From: Bacillaceae bacterium Marseille-Q3522
GTDB lineage: Bacteria; Bacillota; Bacilli; Bacillales; Cytobacillaceae
Direction of reading: 5' to 3'
DNA length: 48,946 bases
NCBI GenBank assembly: GCA_017898095.1
Contig: JAGKQJ010000009.1
Coordinates: 1-48,946 of the forward strand
The translations under genes and the position numbers were made by a program. The stretch's first letter is position 1, and every line of letters starts with the position of its first letter. This document shows positions 1 through 8,049 of this stretch, piece after piece. The notes beneath the pieces are model-generated. The model had not been told where the DNA came from. It searched no databases and worked only from the letters and a program-made list of their open reading frames with translations.

Positions 1-242
1 CCATTTTATCTGCACGGTCACTTTATGTTTCATAAACAGTGGAAGCAAATTCTGTCATGAAAGAGTTTATCCTTGGCACTATTTATTTGTTGACACTTCT
101 ATATAAATTAACAATCTGAAACTATGGGCTTGATTATTCAATCCAATCCCAAACGCTCTAAAGCGAGCGTTTGCTCCTGTAAATCTGCTTTTCCATATAA
201 GAAATGACGTTGTCATCCAATGTAAAAAACAGTAGCGATCGG
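1..242. other. Left edge of window, no intact gene
   Basis: I see no intact gene here. On the minus strand a 24-codon open stretch between stops at 213-215 and 138-140 reads like a protein C-terminus (it ends LALERLGLD), but it lacks a start codon and a ribosome binding site. It may be the broken tail of a gene related to the one at 243-473. The region is richer in A and T than the ICE core. No integrase is visible, so the rest of the element must lie to the left. Confidence 0.3.
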
Positions 243-473
243 TTACTTCATAAACTGTTGCCTATACGTTAAGTGTTCTTGTTCCAACCTCTGCCATTCC
301 TCATCCGCTGCCTGAAACTCCGATAAGGCTTCTTTCATCTGCGGTGATTCGTAGGGGACTTGTTTTGCTACCAATTGCCTCAGCTTTTCTCTGCGTTTTT
401 CCACTATCAGTCCTAAAGTATAGAGTTTTCCTGCCTGCTTAATGAGCTTTGCTTTCTCTTTTGCCGTCATCAT
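243..473 (-). CDS. Small charged protein of unknown function
   Basis: A 76-residue, highly charged, mostly helical protein, rich in Lys, Glu, Gln and Arg with no Cys. The second half (around QAADEEWQRLEQEH) looks like a coiled coil. I do not recognise the family. It has its own promoter at 512-540 and two ATACA boxes just upstream, the same arrangement found before the XRE regulator gene at 597-929, so it is probably controlled by that regulator. A good GGAAG ribosome binding site precedes the ATG. A small DNA-binding or excision accessory role is possible but is only a guess from its position near the element end. Confidence 0.6.
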   Translation of the reverse strand: MMTAKEKAKLIKQAGKLYTLGLIVEKRREKLRQLVAKQVPYESPQMKEALSEFQAADEEWQRLEQEHLTYRQQFMK

Positions 474-485
474 GATCTTCCTTTT

Positions 486-510
486 TGTATCATATAATTT
501 ATTTATGTAT
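486..510 (-). promoter_or_regulatory. Paired ATACA operator boxes before the 76-aa gene
   Basis: Two ATACA boxes (TGTAT on the plus strand at 486-490 and 506-510) lie exactly 20 bp apart, just downstream of the -10 box at 512-517. The same pair with identical spacing precedes the XRE gene (949-973). Two helical turns of spacing suits a dimeric repressor bound on one DNA face. The proposed regulator, the XRE protein, is inferred. Confidence 0.5.
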
Positions 511-511
511 C

Positions 512-540
512 ATTATAAGCTACATTTAAAAATGAATCAA
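512..540 (-). promoter_or_regulatory. Sigma-A type promoter for the 76-aa gene
   Basis: On the minus strand a -35 box TTGATT (535-540) and a perfect -10 box TATAAT (512-517) are separated by 17 bp. Transcription would start within the ATACA operator region, consistent with repression. Confidence 0.65.
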
Positions 541-553
541 GATAAACACGGCA

Positions 554-582
554 GAAAAAAAGAGCCCCTGAGTAGAGGCTCT
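554..582 (-). terminator. Rho-independent terminator after the XRE gene
   Basis: On the minus strand a stem AGAGCC/GGCTCT (577-582 with 561-566) is followed by a run of T. It sits just past the stop of the XRE gene and separates it from the 76-aa gene. Confidence 0.65.
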
Positions 583-596
583 CGTGTTGATTGTTG

Positions 597-929
597 TTAT
601 TCCCTTGAAGTCATATGACGAATCATTACCTCCACCATTTCGCTGATCATATCAACCTGATCCGGCGTCAAGTGTTTAAACTGTTTTCCAAGCTGCTCCA
701 CACTATCAGGTATCACGGGATGCTCCAGCAAATCGCCCAGCAGATAATCCGCCGAGGTTCCCAGCACATTGCATATCTTCAGAAAAAGAGAAAAGCTGGG
801 CAGGCTGCCGCCGCTTTCTATTCTGCGGATATGCACCGCATTTACCCCGCATAGCTCCGATAGCTGTTCAGAGGTTAATCCCTTGCTCTTGCGTAATTGA
901 TTGATTCTTTTTCCCAATGCCTGCCGCAT
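597..929 (-). CDS. XRE-family HTH transcriptional regulator
   Basis: A 110-residue DNA-binding regulator. Residues 7-62 form a classic Cro/CI-type helix-turn-helix (TSEQLSELCGVNAVHIRRIESG is the HTH core, then an LGTSADYLL end). A short helical tail of about 45 residues may dimerise. An in-frame reading extends upstream, but the ATG at 927-929 has a clear AGAGGTG ribosome binding site 8-9 bases ahead, so I chose it. Paired ATACA boxes at 949-973 suggest autoregulation, and the same boxes precede the 76-aa gene. A terminator follows. It probably controls the left-end genes of the element, a role inferred from the shared boxes. Confidence 0.85.
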   Translation of the reverse strand: MRQALGKRINQLRKSKGLTSEQLSELCGVNAVHIRRIESGGSLPSFSLFLKICNVLGTSADYLLGDLLEHPVIPDSVEQLGKQFKHLTPDQVDMISEMVEVMIRHMTSRE

Positions 930-948
930 TCTGTTTTCACCTCTCTTT

Positions 949-973
949 TGTATCCCATAACTTTTATTTGTAT
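949..973 (-). promoter_or_regulatory. Paired ATACA operator boxes before the XRE gene
   Basis: ATACA boxes (TGTAT on plus at 949-953 and 969-973), 20 bp apart, lie 20-44 bp upstream of the XRE start. They match the pair at 486-510 in sequence, spacing and the AT-rich spacer, which suggests one regulator acts at both places. Confidence 0.5.
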
Positions 974-1092
974 ACTTGTAGTTTACAGAAGTAGTGTTCC
1001 TATAAATAGCGTTTTGTATGTTACTAAAAAACATTCAGAGATACATTTCTTCTTTTCTGTAATAATCTTTCTTAGAGTGAGAGGTTCTGGTG

Positions 1093-1107
1093 GGTTCATC
1101 ATGAACC
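1093..1107. promoter_or_regulatory. 15-bp palindrome in the 930-1180 spacer
   Basis: GGTTCAT-C-ATGAACC is a perfect inverted repeat with 7-bp arms. It lies between the two regulator genes and has the look of a repressor site. No partner protein can be assigned from the sequence. Confidence 0.35.
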
Positions 1108-1180
1108 GCACCTGGGTTCAGCGAAAAGGCGGAAATCTCCCTTGGCGGGAAATCCGTCTTTTCATTTTTTTGCAGTTCGG

Positions 1181-1447
1181 CTATCTTTTTAAAATCAGCC
1201 GGTTGCTGGTGTTGCTGCCATTCTCTCGATAGCGATGCTCCTTTTCAATCAGCCCCGCCTTCACCAAATCGTGCAGGGCACGCTTGACGGTGCTGCGGGA
1301 GAGCTGCAAGTCGGCGGCAATGGTTTTTACCGCAGGCCAGCAGTCCGAGTCCTTTCCCGCGCGGTCACGAAGGTAAATGTAAACCGCCCTTGCCCGATGT
1401 GGAAGCTCACCGGGCGAGGCGGTGTAAATGTGATTGAAGTAGCTCAT
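1181..1447 (-). CDS. Winged-helix small DNA-binding protein
   Basis: About 88 residues. The middle and end (WPAVKTIAADLQLSRSTVKR then ALHDLVKAGLIEK) form a winged helix-turn-helix of the kind found in the N-terminus of plasmid replication proteins and in GntR-like regulators. An ATG at 1451-1453 is only about 3 bases from the AAAGGAG ribosome binding site, whereas the ATG at 1445-1447 has normal spacing, so I chose the latter. It lies 14 bases after the VirD4 gene and is probably co-transcribed with it. It is a likely DNA-binding regulator or accessory protein; its target is unknown. Confidence 0.7.
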   Translation of the reverse strand: MSYFNHIYTASPGELPHRARAVYIYLRDRAGKDSDCWPAVKTIAADLQLSRSTVKRALHDLVKAGLIEKEHRYRENGSNTSNRLILKR

Positions 1448-1461
1448 GTCCATTTTCTCCT

Positions 1462-3285
1462 TTAGGTTTTCAGATGACTGCGGCGCTTGACCGCATTTTC
1501 AGCAGGCTCCGCCACGGGTGTGTGGAGCGCGCCGGTTCCGGTGGGTTGCTCCAGCACCTCTCCGGTTTCCTCATCCACCATCAGACAGGCCGTGTGCTTG
1601 CGGACGATGTTTTCCTCTAACGTTTGCTTGTCTGCGTACACCACCTTCCGATGCGCTCTTTCCGCCACGGTATACGGCTTACCAAAGCGGATGCCCCAAT
1701 CCAGAAACAGCCGAAGCTTCGTCCGCATGGGATGGGTTCCGGTTTTCATGACGACAAAGTTTCCTTTGGGTATGGATTTGAGTTCATCCGGCGTCATGAG
1801 AGGACGCTCCATCATCTGTAGGGACTGGCTGGGATCGTTCTTCCCACGGCTGATGCTGCCGCTCATGACGGTTCGGCTGCCCAGCGCCTTGGAGAGTACC
1901 TCGGCGGTTTGGCTATTCGGAGCGAAACCGCCGAAGATGGTGTCCTGACAGTTATCCACGATAATTTCGGAGCCTTCCTTGCCATAATTCTTTTCAAGCT
2001 GGCCGAAGGATTGTATGATGGGTATCATAGAAAGGCGGCGGGAGCGACTGGCTGAAAAAATCAGCTCCAGCGACTCGATGGCTGGGAGCGTACCCAGCTC
2101 ATCACAGTAAAACATCACACGGTTTTTCAGCTTTCCACCGTGTTCGTCTGCTACCGCCAAGATTTCACGGTACAGCTGCTGGATCATCAGGCTGACCATA
2201 AAGTATTTGGTCAAATCTTCTTCAGGTAGAACAATAAACAGTGCGGATTTTTCATTGCAGAATTTCTCCGCATCGATAGCGGTATCAAAACACAAAATCT
2301 GCTCCATTTCGGAATCGAGAAAGGCATTCAAACGGGAGAGCACAGTGGAGAGCACCGATGCCATCGCCTGCTCTGCAGAGTTGAGCGCAGCTCCCGCAAA
2401 CCAGCGGGCCTTATGGTCAGGCGGCAGCTTTTCCATCAGGAGCTGGAACTGGCTTTTGCCCTTCACCTTGCTGGGGGCCAATAAATCCTGCACCAGCTTG
2501 AACACGCTGATGATATGACGGCAATCCACCTTCTTGCCATCTACTTTGGCAGGCGGCAGATATTCCGCCACCAGTAAAATGACGGAGGACAGAAGCCCCT
2601 CGGCGGCATCGTAGAAAAACTGATTCTGTCCGTAATTCTCGCCGCTGGCATTGATGATGGTCTTGGCGATAATTTTTGCGTATTTTTCCGCCTTGGCTTT
2701 TGCCACCATATTGTTTTCATCGGCAAGGTACGCATCCATATAGGTATTGACCAGCTGGAGCATATTGTTTCCGTCGGAGCGGGTGGGGTTTCGAAGGTCA
2801 ATGACCGCCACGTTGTAGCCATAGTGGTCACGGGCAATAGAGCCGTAGTTTCGATAGAGATCCCCCTTGGTGTCGGTTGTCAGAAAGCTCATGCCGGAAG
2901 CACAGGCATATTCCAGATTGGGGTATAGGAAGAATGCCGTCTTACCTACGCCGGATGCGCCGATCATGAGGCAGTGGACGTCGTCGGTATCCACCAGCGC
3001 CGTGACCTTGTTTTTCGCTCCCGTGCTGCCGAGTATGATGCCCTGCTCTGAAACCGCGGGAAGGCATTCCCCCTTCCGCCACAGCTCCGGCTGAAAGGGA
3101 ATGTGCTTGTAGATGCTTTTGATTTCCTGCTTGGTGGAAAACCGTGCTGTACCATGCTGACCGTCGCCCACCGTGCGGGACTTGATTCCGTTGAGGGTAT
3201 AATAGTGTGCTAAAAGAGAAAGGCCACCGATGACGAGAAACATCACGGCGGCCGCTGCGATTAAGAGATAGACTTGCGATTGCAT
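1462..3285 (-). CDS. VirD4/TraG-type conjugative coupling protein
   Basis: A 607-residue membrane ATPase that links the relaxase-DNA complex to the secretion channel. One N-terminal membrane helix (about residues 5-28) is seen. Walker A is GASGVGKT at 109-116, and a Walker B-like CDELG lies near residue 395, followed by the long TraG/VirD4 core (PIIQSFGQLEKNYG, then DNCQDTIFGG). The length suits the short Gram-positive VirD4 class with a single membrane helix. A strong AAAGGAG site precedes the ATG. The C-terminal tail after about 560 is Glu/Thr/Pro-rich and probably flexible. It is the natural candidate reader of C-terminal signals on transferred proteins. Confidence 0.93.
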   Translation of the reverse strand: MQSQVYLLIAAAAVMFLVIGGLSLLAHYYTLNGIKSRTVGDGQHGTARFSTKQEIKSIYKHIPFQPELWRKGECLPAVSEQGIILGSTGAKNKVTALVDTDDVHCLMIGASGVGKTAFFLYPNLEYACASGMSFLTTDTKGDLYRNYGSIARDHYGYNVAVIDLRNPTRSDGNNMLQLVNTYMDAYLADENNMVAKAKAEKYAKIIAKTIINASGENYGQNQFFYDAAEGLLSSVILLVAEYLPPAKVDGKKVDCRHIISVFKLVQDLLAPSKVKGKSQFQLLMEKLPPDHKARWFAGAALNSAEQAMASVLSTVLSRLNAFLDSEMEQILCFDTAIDAEKFCNEKSALFIVLPEEDLTKYFMVSLMIQQLYREILAVADEHGGKLKNRVMFYCDELGTLPAIESLELIFSASRSRRLSMIPIIQSFGQLEKNYGKEGSEIIVDNCQDTIFGGFAPNSQTAEVLSKALGSRTVMSGSISRGKNDPSQSLQMMERPLMTPDELKSIPKGNFVVMKTGTHPMRTKLRLFLDWGIRFGKPYTVAERAHRKVVYADKQTLEENIVRKHTACLMVDEETGEVLEQPTGTGALHTPVAEPAENAVKRRSHLKT

Positions 3286-3366
3286 AGGGAACTCCTTTCA
3301 GCTTAGGGTGTTTTATGGTATTATAAAATGATAAACATATAAGTAGACTTGAGGTGGTATGCGAAT

Positions 3367-3606
3367 ATGCTGAAACGTGTGAACCAAACATTGAATATTC
3401 TAATTGGCAGTTTTCTTGGCGTTTTCATTGGACATGGTCTTTATGTGTTCTGGGATTATAAAACACATAAAGACCTATATGCTATACAGTCATCGCCGTG
3501 GTACACAAGCATTCTGGTACATGGTATCGTCACCGCTGTAATTTGCGGAATTGCTATAATAATTAAAATGGTCATCAGATCAAAGATAAAAAACAACAAA
3601 CACTAA
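3367..3606 (+). CDS. Small two-helix membrane protein
   Basis: A 79-residue protein on the plus strand, opposite to its neighbours and visibly more AT-rich. Two hydrophobic segments (about residues 10-26 and 47-69) and a basic C-terminus (RSKIKNNKH) suggest an integral membrane protein with a cytoplasmic tail. A TTG reads in frame upstream, but the ATG at 3367 has a GAGGTGG site 9 bases ahead. A terminator follows at 3612. It looks like a separately acquired single-gene insert between the coupling-protein and TOPRIM genes. I do not recognise the family; small cargo or an entry-exclusion-like role are possible but unsupported. Confidence 0.6.
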   Translation: MLKRVNQTLNILIGSFLGVFIGHGLYVFWDYKTHKDLYAIQSSPWYTSILVHGIVTAVICGIAIIIKMVIRSKIKNNKH

Positions 3607-3611
3607 TTTGC

Positions 3612-3645
3612 GGAGCAGCCAGCAATTCTGACTGCTCCATTTTTC
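3612..3645 (+). terminator. Terminator after the plus-strand membrane gene
   Basis: A stem GGAGCAG/CTGCTCC (3612-3618 with 3632-3638), extended by CAG/CTG, is followed by TTTTTC. It ends at the stop of the convergent TOPRIM gene. Confidence 0.65.
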
Positions 3646-4589
3646 TACGCCATCCTCATTTCAAAGCTACCCGGCCTTTGCTGTGACGCTTCTATTAAAT
3701 CGTCATTCCAATCCTTCCCCTGAGAAACCAGACGCTGAGATGGATAGCCCTGTTCCTCAAGCTGCTGTTTCAGCCTTTCGCTTGCCTTGTGTCCGGCCTC
3801 GTCGTTATCCAAACATAGCGAAACCTCCCGGAGCTGTGGGTATTGCTCCAGCATCCACAGCATGGCCTGACCGCCGACACCACAAAGGGATACATAGCTG
3901 TGCCGCTGCCAGTCCTGCGGATGAAGCGTGATGAACGACAGCAGATCCACCGGCGCTTCAAAAACATACAAATGCTCACTTTCTCCAATCCAATGAAAGC
4001 TATGGCGGGGATCGCAGCCGTCCACGTTTCCCTTGAACGCCTGCCCCAAGGTGTAAATTCCGCGCTTGTGAGCGTGGCGGGCAACACTGTTTTCATCCAA
4101 GCCTACAAACACCGCGTTGTGGTATTCCTTTGTCCCATCCTGAGATTTTTCACAGCTTTCGTAGAGAAGTTTTTGCTTTGCAAAGAAGCTGACCACCTCC
4201 CGACCGATGTGCCGGGTTTTCACCAGATAGGCATAGACACGTCGCATATCTGTATGCGCCGGTGGGAGTGCAAAGGGCTTTTTCAGTTCCTCTTTCTTTG
4301 CCTGCGCTGGTCGGTAGACTTCGCCTTGCTCACCGCCCAGCAGCATAGTGACGGCTTCGGGATAAGAGCATCCGTAGAATTTCCGTACAAAGTCAATGGC
4401 ATAGCCGCCGCTTTCTGCAGAATGATCATACCACTCATTGCCTCGGACGGTTATGCTGTGATCGGAGGCCAGCCGCTTATCCCGTCCGCTGGGCAGGAGC
4501 TTCTCACCGCGCTGTTGGAGAAAGTCCACAAGATCCACATTGTTGGCGCGGTATTTCTGCTCATCTGTAAAATGCACATAGACACCCAT
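3645..4589 (-). CDS. DUF3991/TOPRIM primase-like protein
   Basis: A 314-residue protein with the architecture of mobile-element TOPRIM proteins. The N-terminus resembles the CHC2 zinc-finger region of DnaG primase but without the metal ligands (residues 1-80). A DUF3991 segment follows. The TOPRIM domain at about 205-290 shows the Glu of FEAPVD and the DND of CLDNDEAGHK. Such proteins are thought to act on DNA during replication or establishment after conjugation; primase activity here is unproven. Start supported by AGGAGGTG. It lies below a terminator (4626-4657), so it may be transcribed partly on its own. The protein ends in the short Met-rich tail FEMRMA shared with other ICE proteins. 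Confidence 0.85.
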   Translation of the reverse strand: MGVYVHFTDEQKYRANNVDLVDFLQQRGEKLLPSGRDKRLASDHSITVRGNEWYDHSAESGGYAIDFVRKFYGCSYPEAVTMLLGGEQGEVYRPAQAKKEELKKPFALPPAHTDMRRVYAYLVKTRHIGREVVSFFAKQKLLYESCEKSQDGTKEYHNAVFVGLDENSVARHAHKRGIYTLGQAFKGNVDGCDPRHSFHWIGESEHLYVFEAPVDLLSFITLHPQDWQRHSYVSLCGVGGQAMLWMLEQYPQLREVSLCLDNDEAGHKASERLKQQLEEQGYPSQRLVSQGKDWNDDLIEASQQRPGSFEMRMA

Positions 4590-4599
4590 GGCGCACCTC

Positions 4600-4719
4600 C
4601 TACTGATGGCGATTGCCGATTCGATGAAAAAATGCCGCCCTTTTTACAGGACGGCATTGCTTGGGATATGAATTTTTTAGGACGGGCAGCTGCTCGGTTT
4701 TCTTTTTCTGTTTTTTCAC
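4600..4719 (-). CDS. Possible 39-aa basic peptide (TnpW-like remnant?)
   Basis: A GTG at 4717-4719 with a strong GGAGG site 6 bases ahead opens a 39-residue, Lys/Arg-rich frame ending at 4600. Its last part (FFHRIGN) recalls the FxRRIGxTTY region of small TnpW-type transposon proteins, but the rest of that family is missing. The terminator at 4626-4657 lies inside the frame, which argues that this is a remnant or a leader peptide and not a working gene. Confidence 0.25.
   Translation of the reverse strand: MKKQKKKTEQLPVLKNSYPKQCRPVKRAAFFHRIGNRHQ
4626..4657 (-). terminator. Terminator below the relaxase gene
   Basis: On the minus strand ATGCCGTCC pairs with GGGCGGCAT (one G-T) around an 8-base loop, followed by TTTTTT. 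It ends or weakens the relaxase transcript before the TOPRIM gene. Confidence 0.7.
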
Positions 4720-4738
4720 GGGTATCCTCCAATCGTTT

Positions 4739-7621
4739 TTAGAGTGACATGGTTTGTTCGTGGTCGTTCCGCGCATGACCGGCCGCGCGTTTTTTCTCAT
4801 TTAGCTTGAGCTGCCGTTTTCGGTCAATGCGTAGACCGAGGGGTTTCAGCGGCGGGGCGTTGTCTGCAAAAACACGGCTCATGTGATGCAGGAGCCGTGT
4901 TCCCGCCAGCAAGACGGAGGGGTCTTTGAAATCATCCATATGGTTGAGAAAAAACTGCGCATAAATGTTGCCCTGTGCTGCCGCAAGTGTGAACCACTTG
5001 ACGGCGGTTTCCTTGTCCTTTGGGATATCCTTTCCCATTAGATACAGCTTGCCGAGGGTGTACTGCGCATACTGATTTCCTTGTAATGCGGCAGCTGTTA
5101 GAAATTGCAGGGCGGTTTGAATATTTTTTGGCACATCCTCGCCCATGAGGTAAATCTTGCCCAGCCGGTACTGTGCAAATTGATTGCCCTGACCGGCGGA
5201 GCGTTTTAGGTAATCCAGAGCTTTGGGGACATCCTTTGGCACATCCTCCCCCTTGAAGTAGAGGACGCCGAGGGCATATTCCGCAAACGGATTCTTTCTG
5301 TCGGCAGCAAAGGTCAGCCAGCGAATGGCGGACTCCAGATCCTTGAGGACGTCACCGCCGCCGAGGTACAGCTTGCCGAGCCGGTATGCGGCGAAGTCAT
5401 TGTCCTGTTCCGCCGAAAGGGTATAGAGCCGCATCGCTTCGGGGGTATTCTGCGGAACATATTGTCCCTTTTCATAGAGCTTGCCGAGAAAATATGCGGC
5501 ATAGGGATTCTCGGCCTCCACCGCTTTCCTGAGGTAGCCGAGAGCTTTCTCCACCTCCTGCGGCGGCGCTGCTTCATCCGAGAGGATGAGCTTGGCAAGC
5601 TGATAGCAGGCAAAGGGATTTCCCACGGTTGCCGACTTTTCAAAGTATTCCTTTGCTCTGACTTCATTCTTGTCCGTCCCTACGCCGTTTAAGAGCATCC
5701 AGCCCAGCCTGTACTGGAGCTTATCGTCATGGCCTTTTTCCTCCATGGATACAAAGCCGAGAAAGGCTTCCCGGAAGCGACGGTCAGCGTCAGTCAGATT
5801 TTTTACACAGCCGACACCATCACGCAGCATTTTACCAAGCTCGAAGCTGGCATAGGGAAAGCTCTGATCCGCCGAGCGGGTATAGAGGGAAAAGGCGGTT
5901 TCATGATCCTGCTCCACACCCTTGCCGTGGTAATACAGACCGCCGAGGGAATACTGCGCGTATTTGAAATTCTCATCTGCGGACAGGGTGAGCCAATCGG
6001 CAGCCTGTAAATAATCCTGTTCCGTGCCAAGCCCCGCCGCGACCATTTTGCCGATGCGGTATTCGGTGTATTTCCAAGGTCTTGCTTCCTCGGCGGCATG
6101 GAACACCGCAAGAGCCTTTTCGTACCAACGATAGGCTTCATCGGCATTCGCTTCGCAGCCAAGACCATCTGCGGTCATGCGTCCAATATCATAGAGCGCA
6201 AGGGGATTCTCTTTATCTGCTTCTAAAAGAAATAAGCCAAACGCCTGCTCAAAATTCTGCGAGAATCCGACATTCTCATCGCCATGCAGATATTGCTTTG
6301 CCAGCTTGTATTCCTCCGTCCACCATGAAGTGGAGGCTTTCTCCCCATTACGGAAAGGGGGAGCAGACGGCGGTTCGGACACATCCTCTGGTTCGGCGGG
6401 AGCGTTCTCCGGCGCACCCTCCATGGAGGGTACATCGTCCTCCGAGTTAACATCCGGCAGAGCGATTTCCACAGAGGCCGCTTCCTCAAAGGTCATGGCA
6501 CCGCTGCCAAGGTTCAACGCCTCTTGGATAACCATGTTGCGGATGGGCTTGAAGTCCTCGCAGCGGGAGAGGGGCGACGGCTCGGAGGGCGTGTCGGTGT
6601 AGATTGCTTCGATCCTGCCCTTGGTTTCCCACCACAGGCGGTAGGCTTCTGAGACACGGCTGTCCTGTGCCAGCTCATCTACGATTTCGTCCACGATATT
6701 TTTCAGGTCTGCTTTTAAATAGCCGTACTGCTTTTTGCCGTTGACCGTTTGCAGACGTTCGGCAAGGTGTGTGAGAAGCTGTTCCATATGCTCCCCGACC
6801 AAAACGCCGCCCTTCATTTGCCTAATTAATTCCTGAATGGACTCGGCCGCCTGTTCCTTCAGGTCATCCCGCCGCTGAGTCTTTTCCCCATAAAGCGGAA
6901 TCAGCTCCTGACGGAAAATCTCATTCGCCAGCGCTGACTTCATTTTTCGGATGCCCTGCTTCGTAAGGTAGCCCTCTCTTGGATCGGTGCTGTAGCAAAC
7001 CATGTGTATATGCGGATGGTGCGATTCATTGTGAAACGCCGCGTACCATTTCAGATGGTCGGGATGGATTTTTAGATTTTCCGCAATCTCCAACACCTTG
7101 GAGGAAAGCAGGGCCTTCCATGCAAGTGCATTATCATAGCCCATCCGTGCGGCATCCTCCCGGCGCAGGGAAATAATTGGCGTCCACACATTTCCAGTAT
7201 GGGTGGACACTTCGTCAGCAACCTGCGCTAAGACCAGTGGCGCATCCCCGGCGGTGAACAGACCGTGGGTATCGAACTTTTCCACGCGGGGACGGTTTGC
7301 AATGTAGTCCAGATATTTCTCCCGACCACTGATTTGATCAAGATGCTGTTCCAATGCCATGGTGATGAATTCAGATGCGTTCCCCCGGTTGGGATTCTCA
7401 CAGTAATCCTCATATTCAAACAGTTCCTTGGCATCGGGAAACTCCCGTAGTATCTGTGCAATCAAATCCTTTTGTTTTTTGGTGGAGTGCCATAGCGTAT
7501 GAGCACTCTCCATTTTTTCAACGCCTTCACGGGTGGCAATGTATTTGACGAGGTTACTTAGATGGGCGGCAGTCTTTTCTCCGCCCTTGAGGTAGGGACA
7601 CTTGAGAATAATACGGGCCAT
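4739..7621 (-). CDS. MobP-type relaxase with C-terminal Sel1-like repeats
   Basis: A 960-residue relaxase that would nick oriT and lead the strand into the recipient. The N-terminal 350 residues are a MobP3-like relaxase: the three-His motif is HHPHIHMV at 201-208, and Tyr27 (LVKYIATREG) is a candidate catalytic Tyr. A Glu/Pro-rich linker (about 375-435) leads to about a dozen Sel1-like repeats (about 440-915) with the pattern ALYDIGRM or YQLAKL plus Gly-x-Gly-Val/Ile and Asp-x-x-x-Ala. Such repeats form a protein-binding solenoid, so this half may bind a partner such as the coupling protein. It starts on a TAATG overlap with the accessory gene. The C-terminus HEQTMSL fits the shared ICE tail. 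Confidence 0.92.
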   Translation of the reverse strand: MARIILKCPYLKGGEKTAAHLSNLVKYIATREGVEKMESAHTLWHSTKKQKDLIAQILREFPDAKELFEYEDYCENPNRGNASEFITMALEQHLDQISGREKYLDYIANRPRVEKFDTHGLFTAGDAPLVLAQVADEVSTHTGNVWTPIISLRREDAARMGYDNALAWKALLSSKVLEIAENLKIHPDHLKWYAAFHNESHHPHIHMVCYSTDPREGYLTKQGIRKMKSALANEIFRQELIPLYGEKTQRRDDLKEQAAESIQELIRQMKGGVLVGEHMEQLLTHLAERLQTVNGKKQYGYLKADLKNIVDEIVDELAQDSRVSEAYRLWWETKGRIEAIYTDTPSEPSPLSRCEDFKPIRNMVIQEALNLGSGAMTFEEAASVEIALPDVNSEDDVPSMEGAPENAPAEPEDVSEPPSAPPFRNGEKASTSWWTEEYKLAKQYLHGDENVGFSQNFEQAFGLFLLEADKENPLALYDIGRMTADGLGCEANADEAYRWYEKALAVFHAAEEARPWKYTEYRIGKMVAAGLGTEQDYLQAADWLTLSADENFKYAQYSLGGLYYHGKGVEQDHETAFSLYTRSADQSFPYASFELGKMLRDGVGCVKNLTDADRRFREAFLGFVSMEEKGHDDKLQYRLGWMLLNGVGTDKNEVRAKEYFEKSATVGNPFACYQLAKLILSDEAAPPQEVEKALGYLRKAVEAENPYAAYFLGKLYEKGQYVPQNTPEAMRLYTLSAEQDNDFAAYRLGKLYLGGGDVLKDLESAIRWLTFAADRKNPFAEYALGVLYFKGEDVPKDVPKALDYLKRSAGQGNQFAQYRLGKIYLMGEDVPKNIQTALQFLTAAALQGNQYAQYTLGKLYLMGKDIPKDKETAVKWFTLAAAQGNIYAQFFLNHMDDFKDPSVLLAGTRLLHHMSRVFADNAPPLKPLGLRIDRKRQLKLNEKKRAAGHARNDHEQTMSL

Positions 7622-8049
7622 TATTCATCATCCGCCGGGCTGCTCTGGAATTCCACCGCATCATCCAGACGGATTTTCCCTCTGGTCCGTTTCACCTCGG
7701 CAACGCACCGACCGCGAAGCCGGTACAGTTCCTCATCGGTAATCTCCAGTGTGGTTGCTAAGAGATGCATCATCATGCTGATTTCCACCGAGAGCCGGAA
7801 CAGGTTGCTTGCCACCCGGTTTTCGGTCTTTTGCAGGGTTCCCTGAATTGTACCCAGCAAAGTTTGGGAGAGGAAAGCCGTGCCATCTCTGGTTCCCAAA
7901 TAACCGATGTAAAAATCCACTGCTTTGGAAATAAATTCAGTATGATTTTTCATATCATTTGCCTCCATGAGCGCTTCCATGTTGGCAATCATTTCGGGAT
8001 AAAGCCACGCAGTAATGCGCTGCTTCAATCCGTTATTTTCATTCTTCAT
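7621..8049 (-). CDS. Mobilisation accessory protein (MobC-like)
   Basis: A 142-residue protein encoded directly upstream of the relaxase and overlapping it by one base, the usual place for a relaxosome accessory factor. The N-terminus (QRITAWLYPEMIANMEALME, then NHTEFISKAVDFYIGYL) has the shape of a ribbon-helix-helix DNA-binding domain. The remainder is helical. It would bind near oriT, which probably lies in the spacer just upstream (8050-8468), and help the relaxase. A strong AGGAGG site supports the start. The assignment rests on context and fold-like pattern, not on a clear family motif. Confidence 0.7.
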   Translation of the reverse strand: MKNENNGLKQRITAWLYPEMIANMEALMEANDMKNHTEFISKAVDFYIGYLGTRDGTAFLSQTLLGTIQGTLQKTENRVASNLFRLSVEISMMMHLLATTLEITDEELYRLRGRCVAEVKRTRGKIRLDDAVEFQSSPADDE

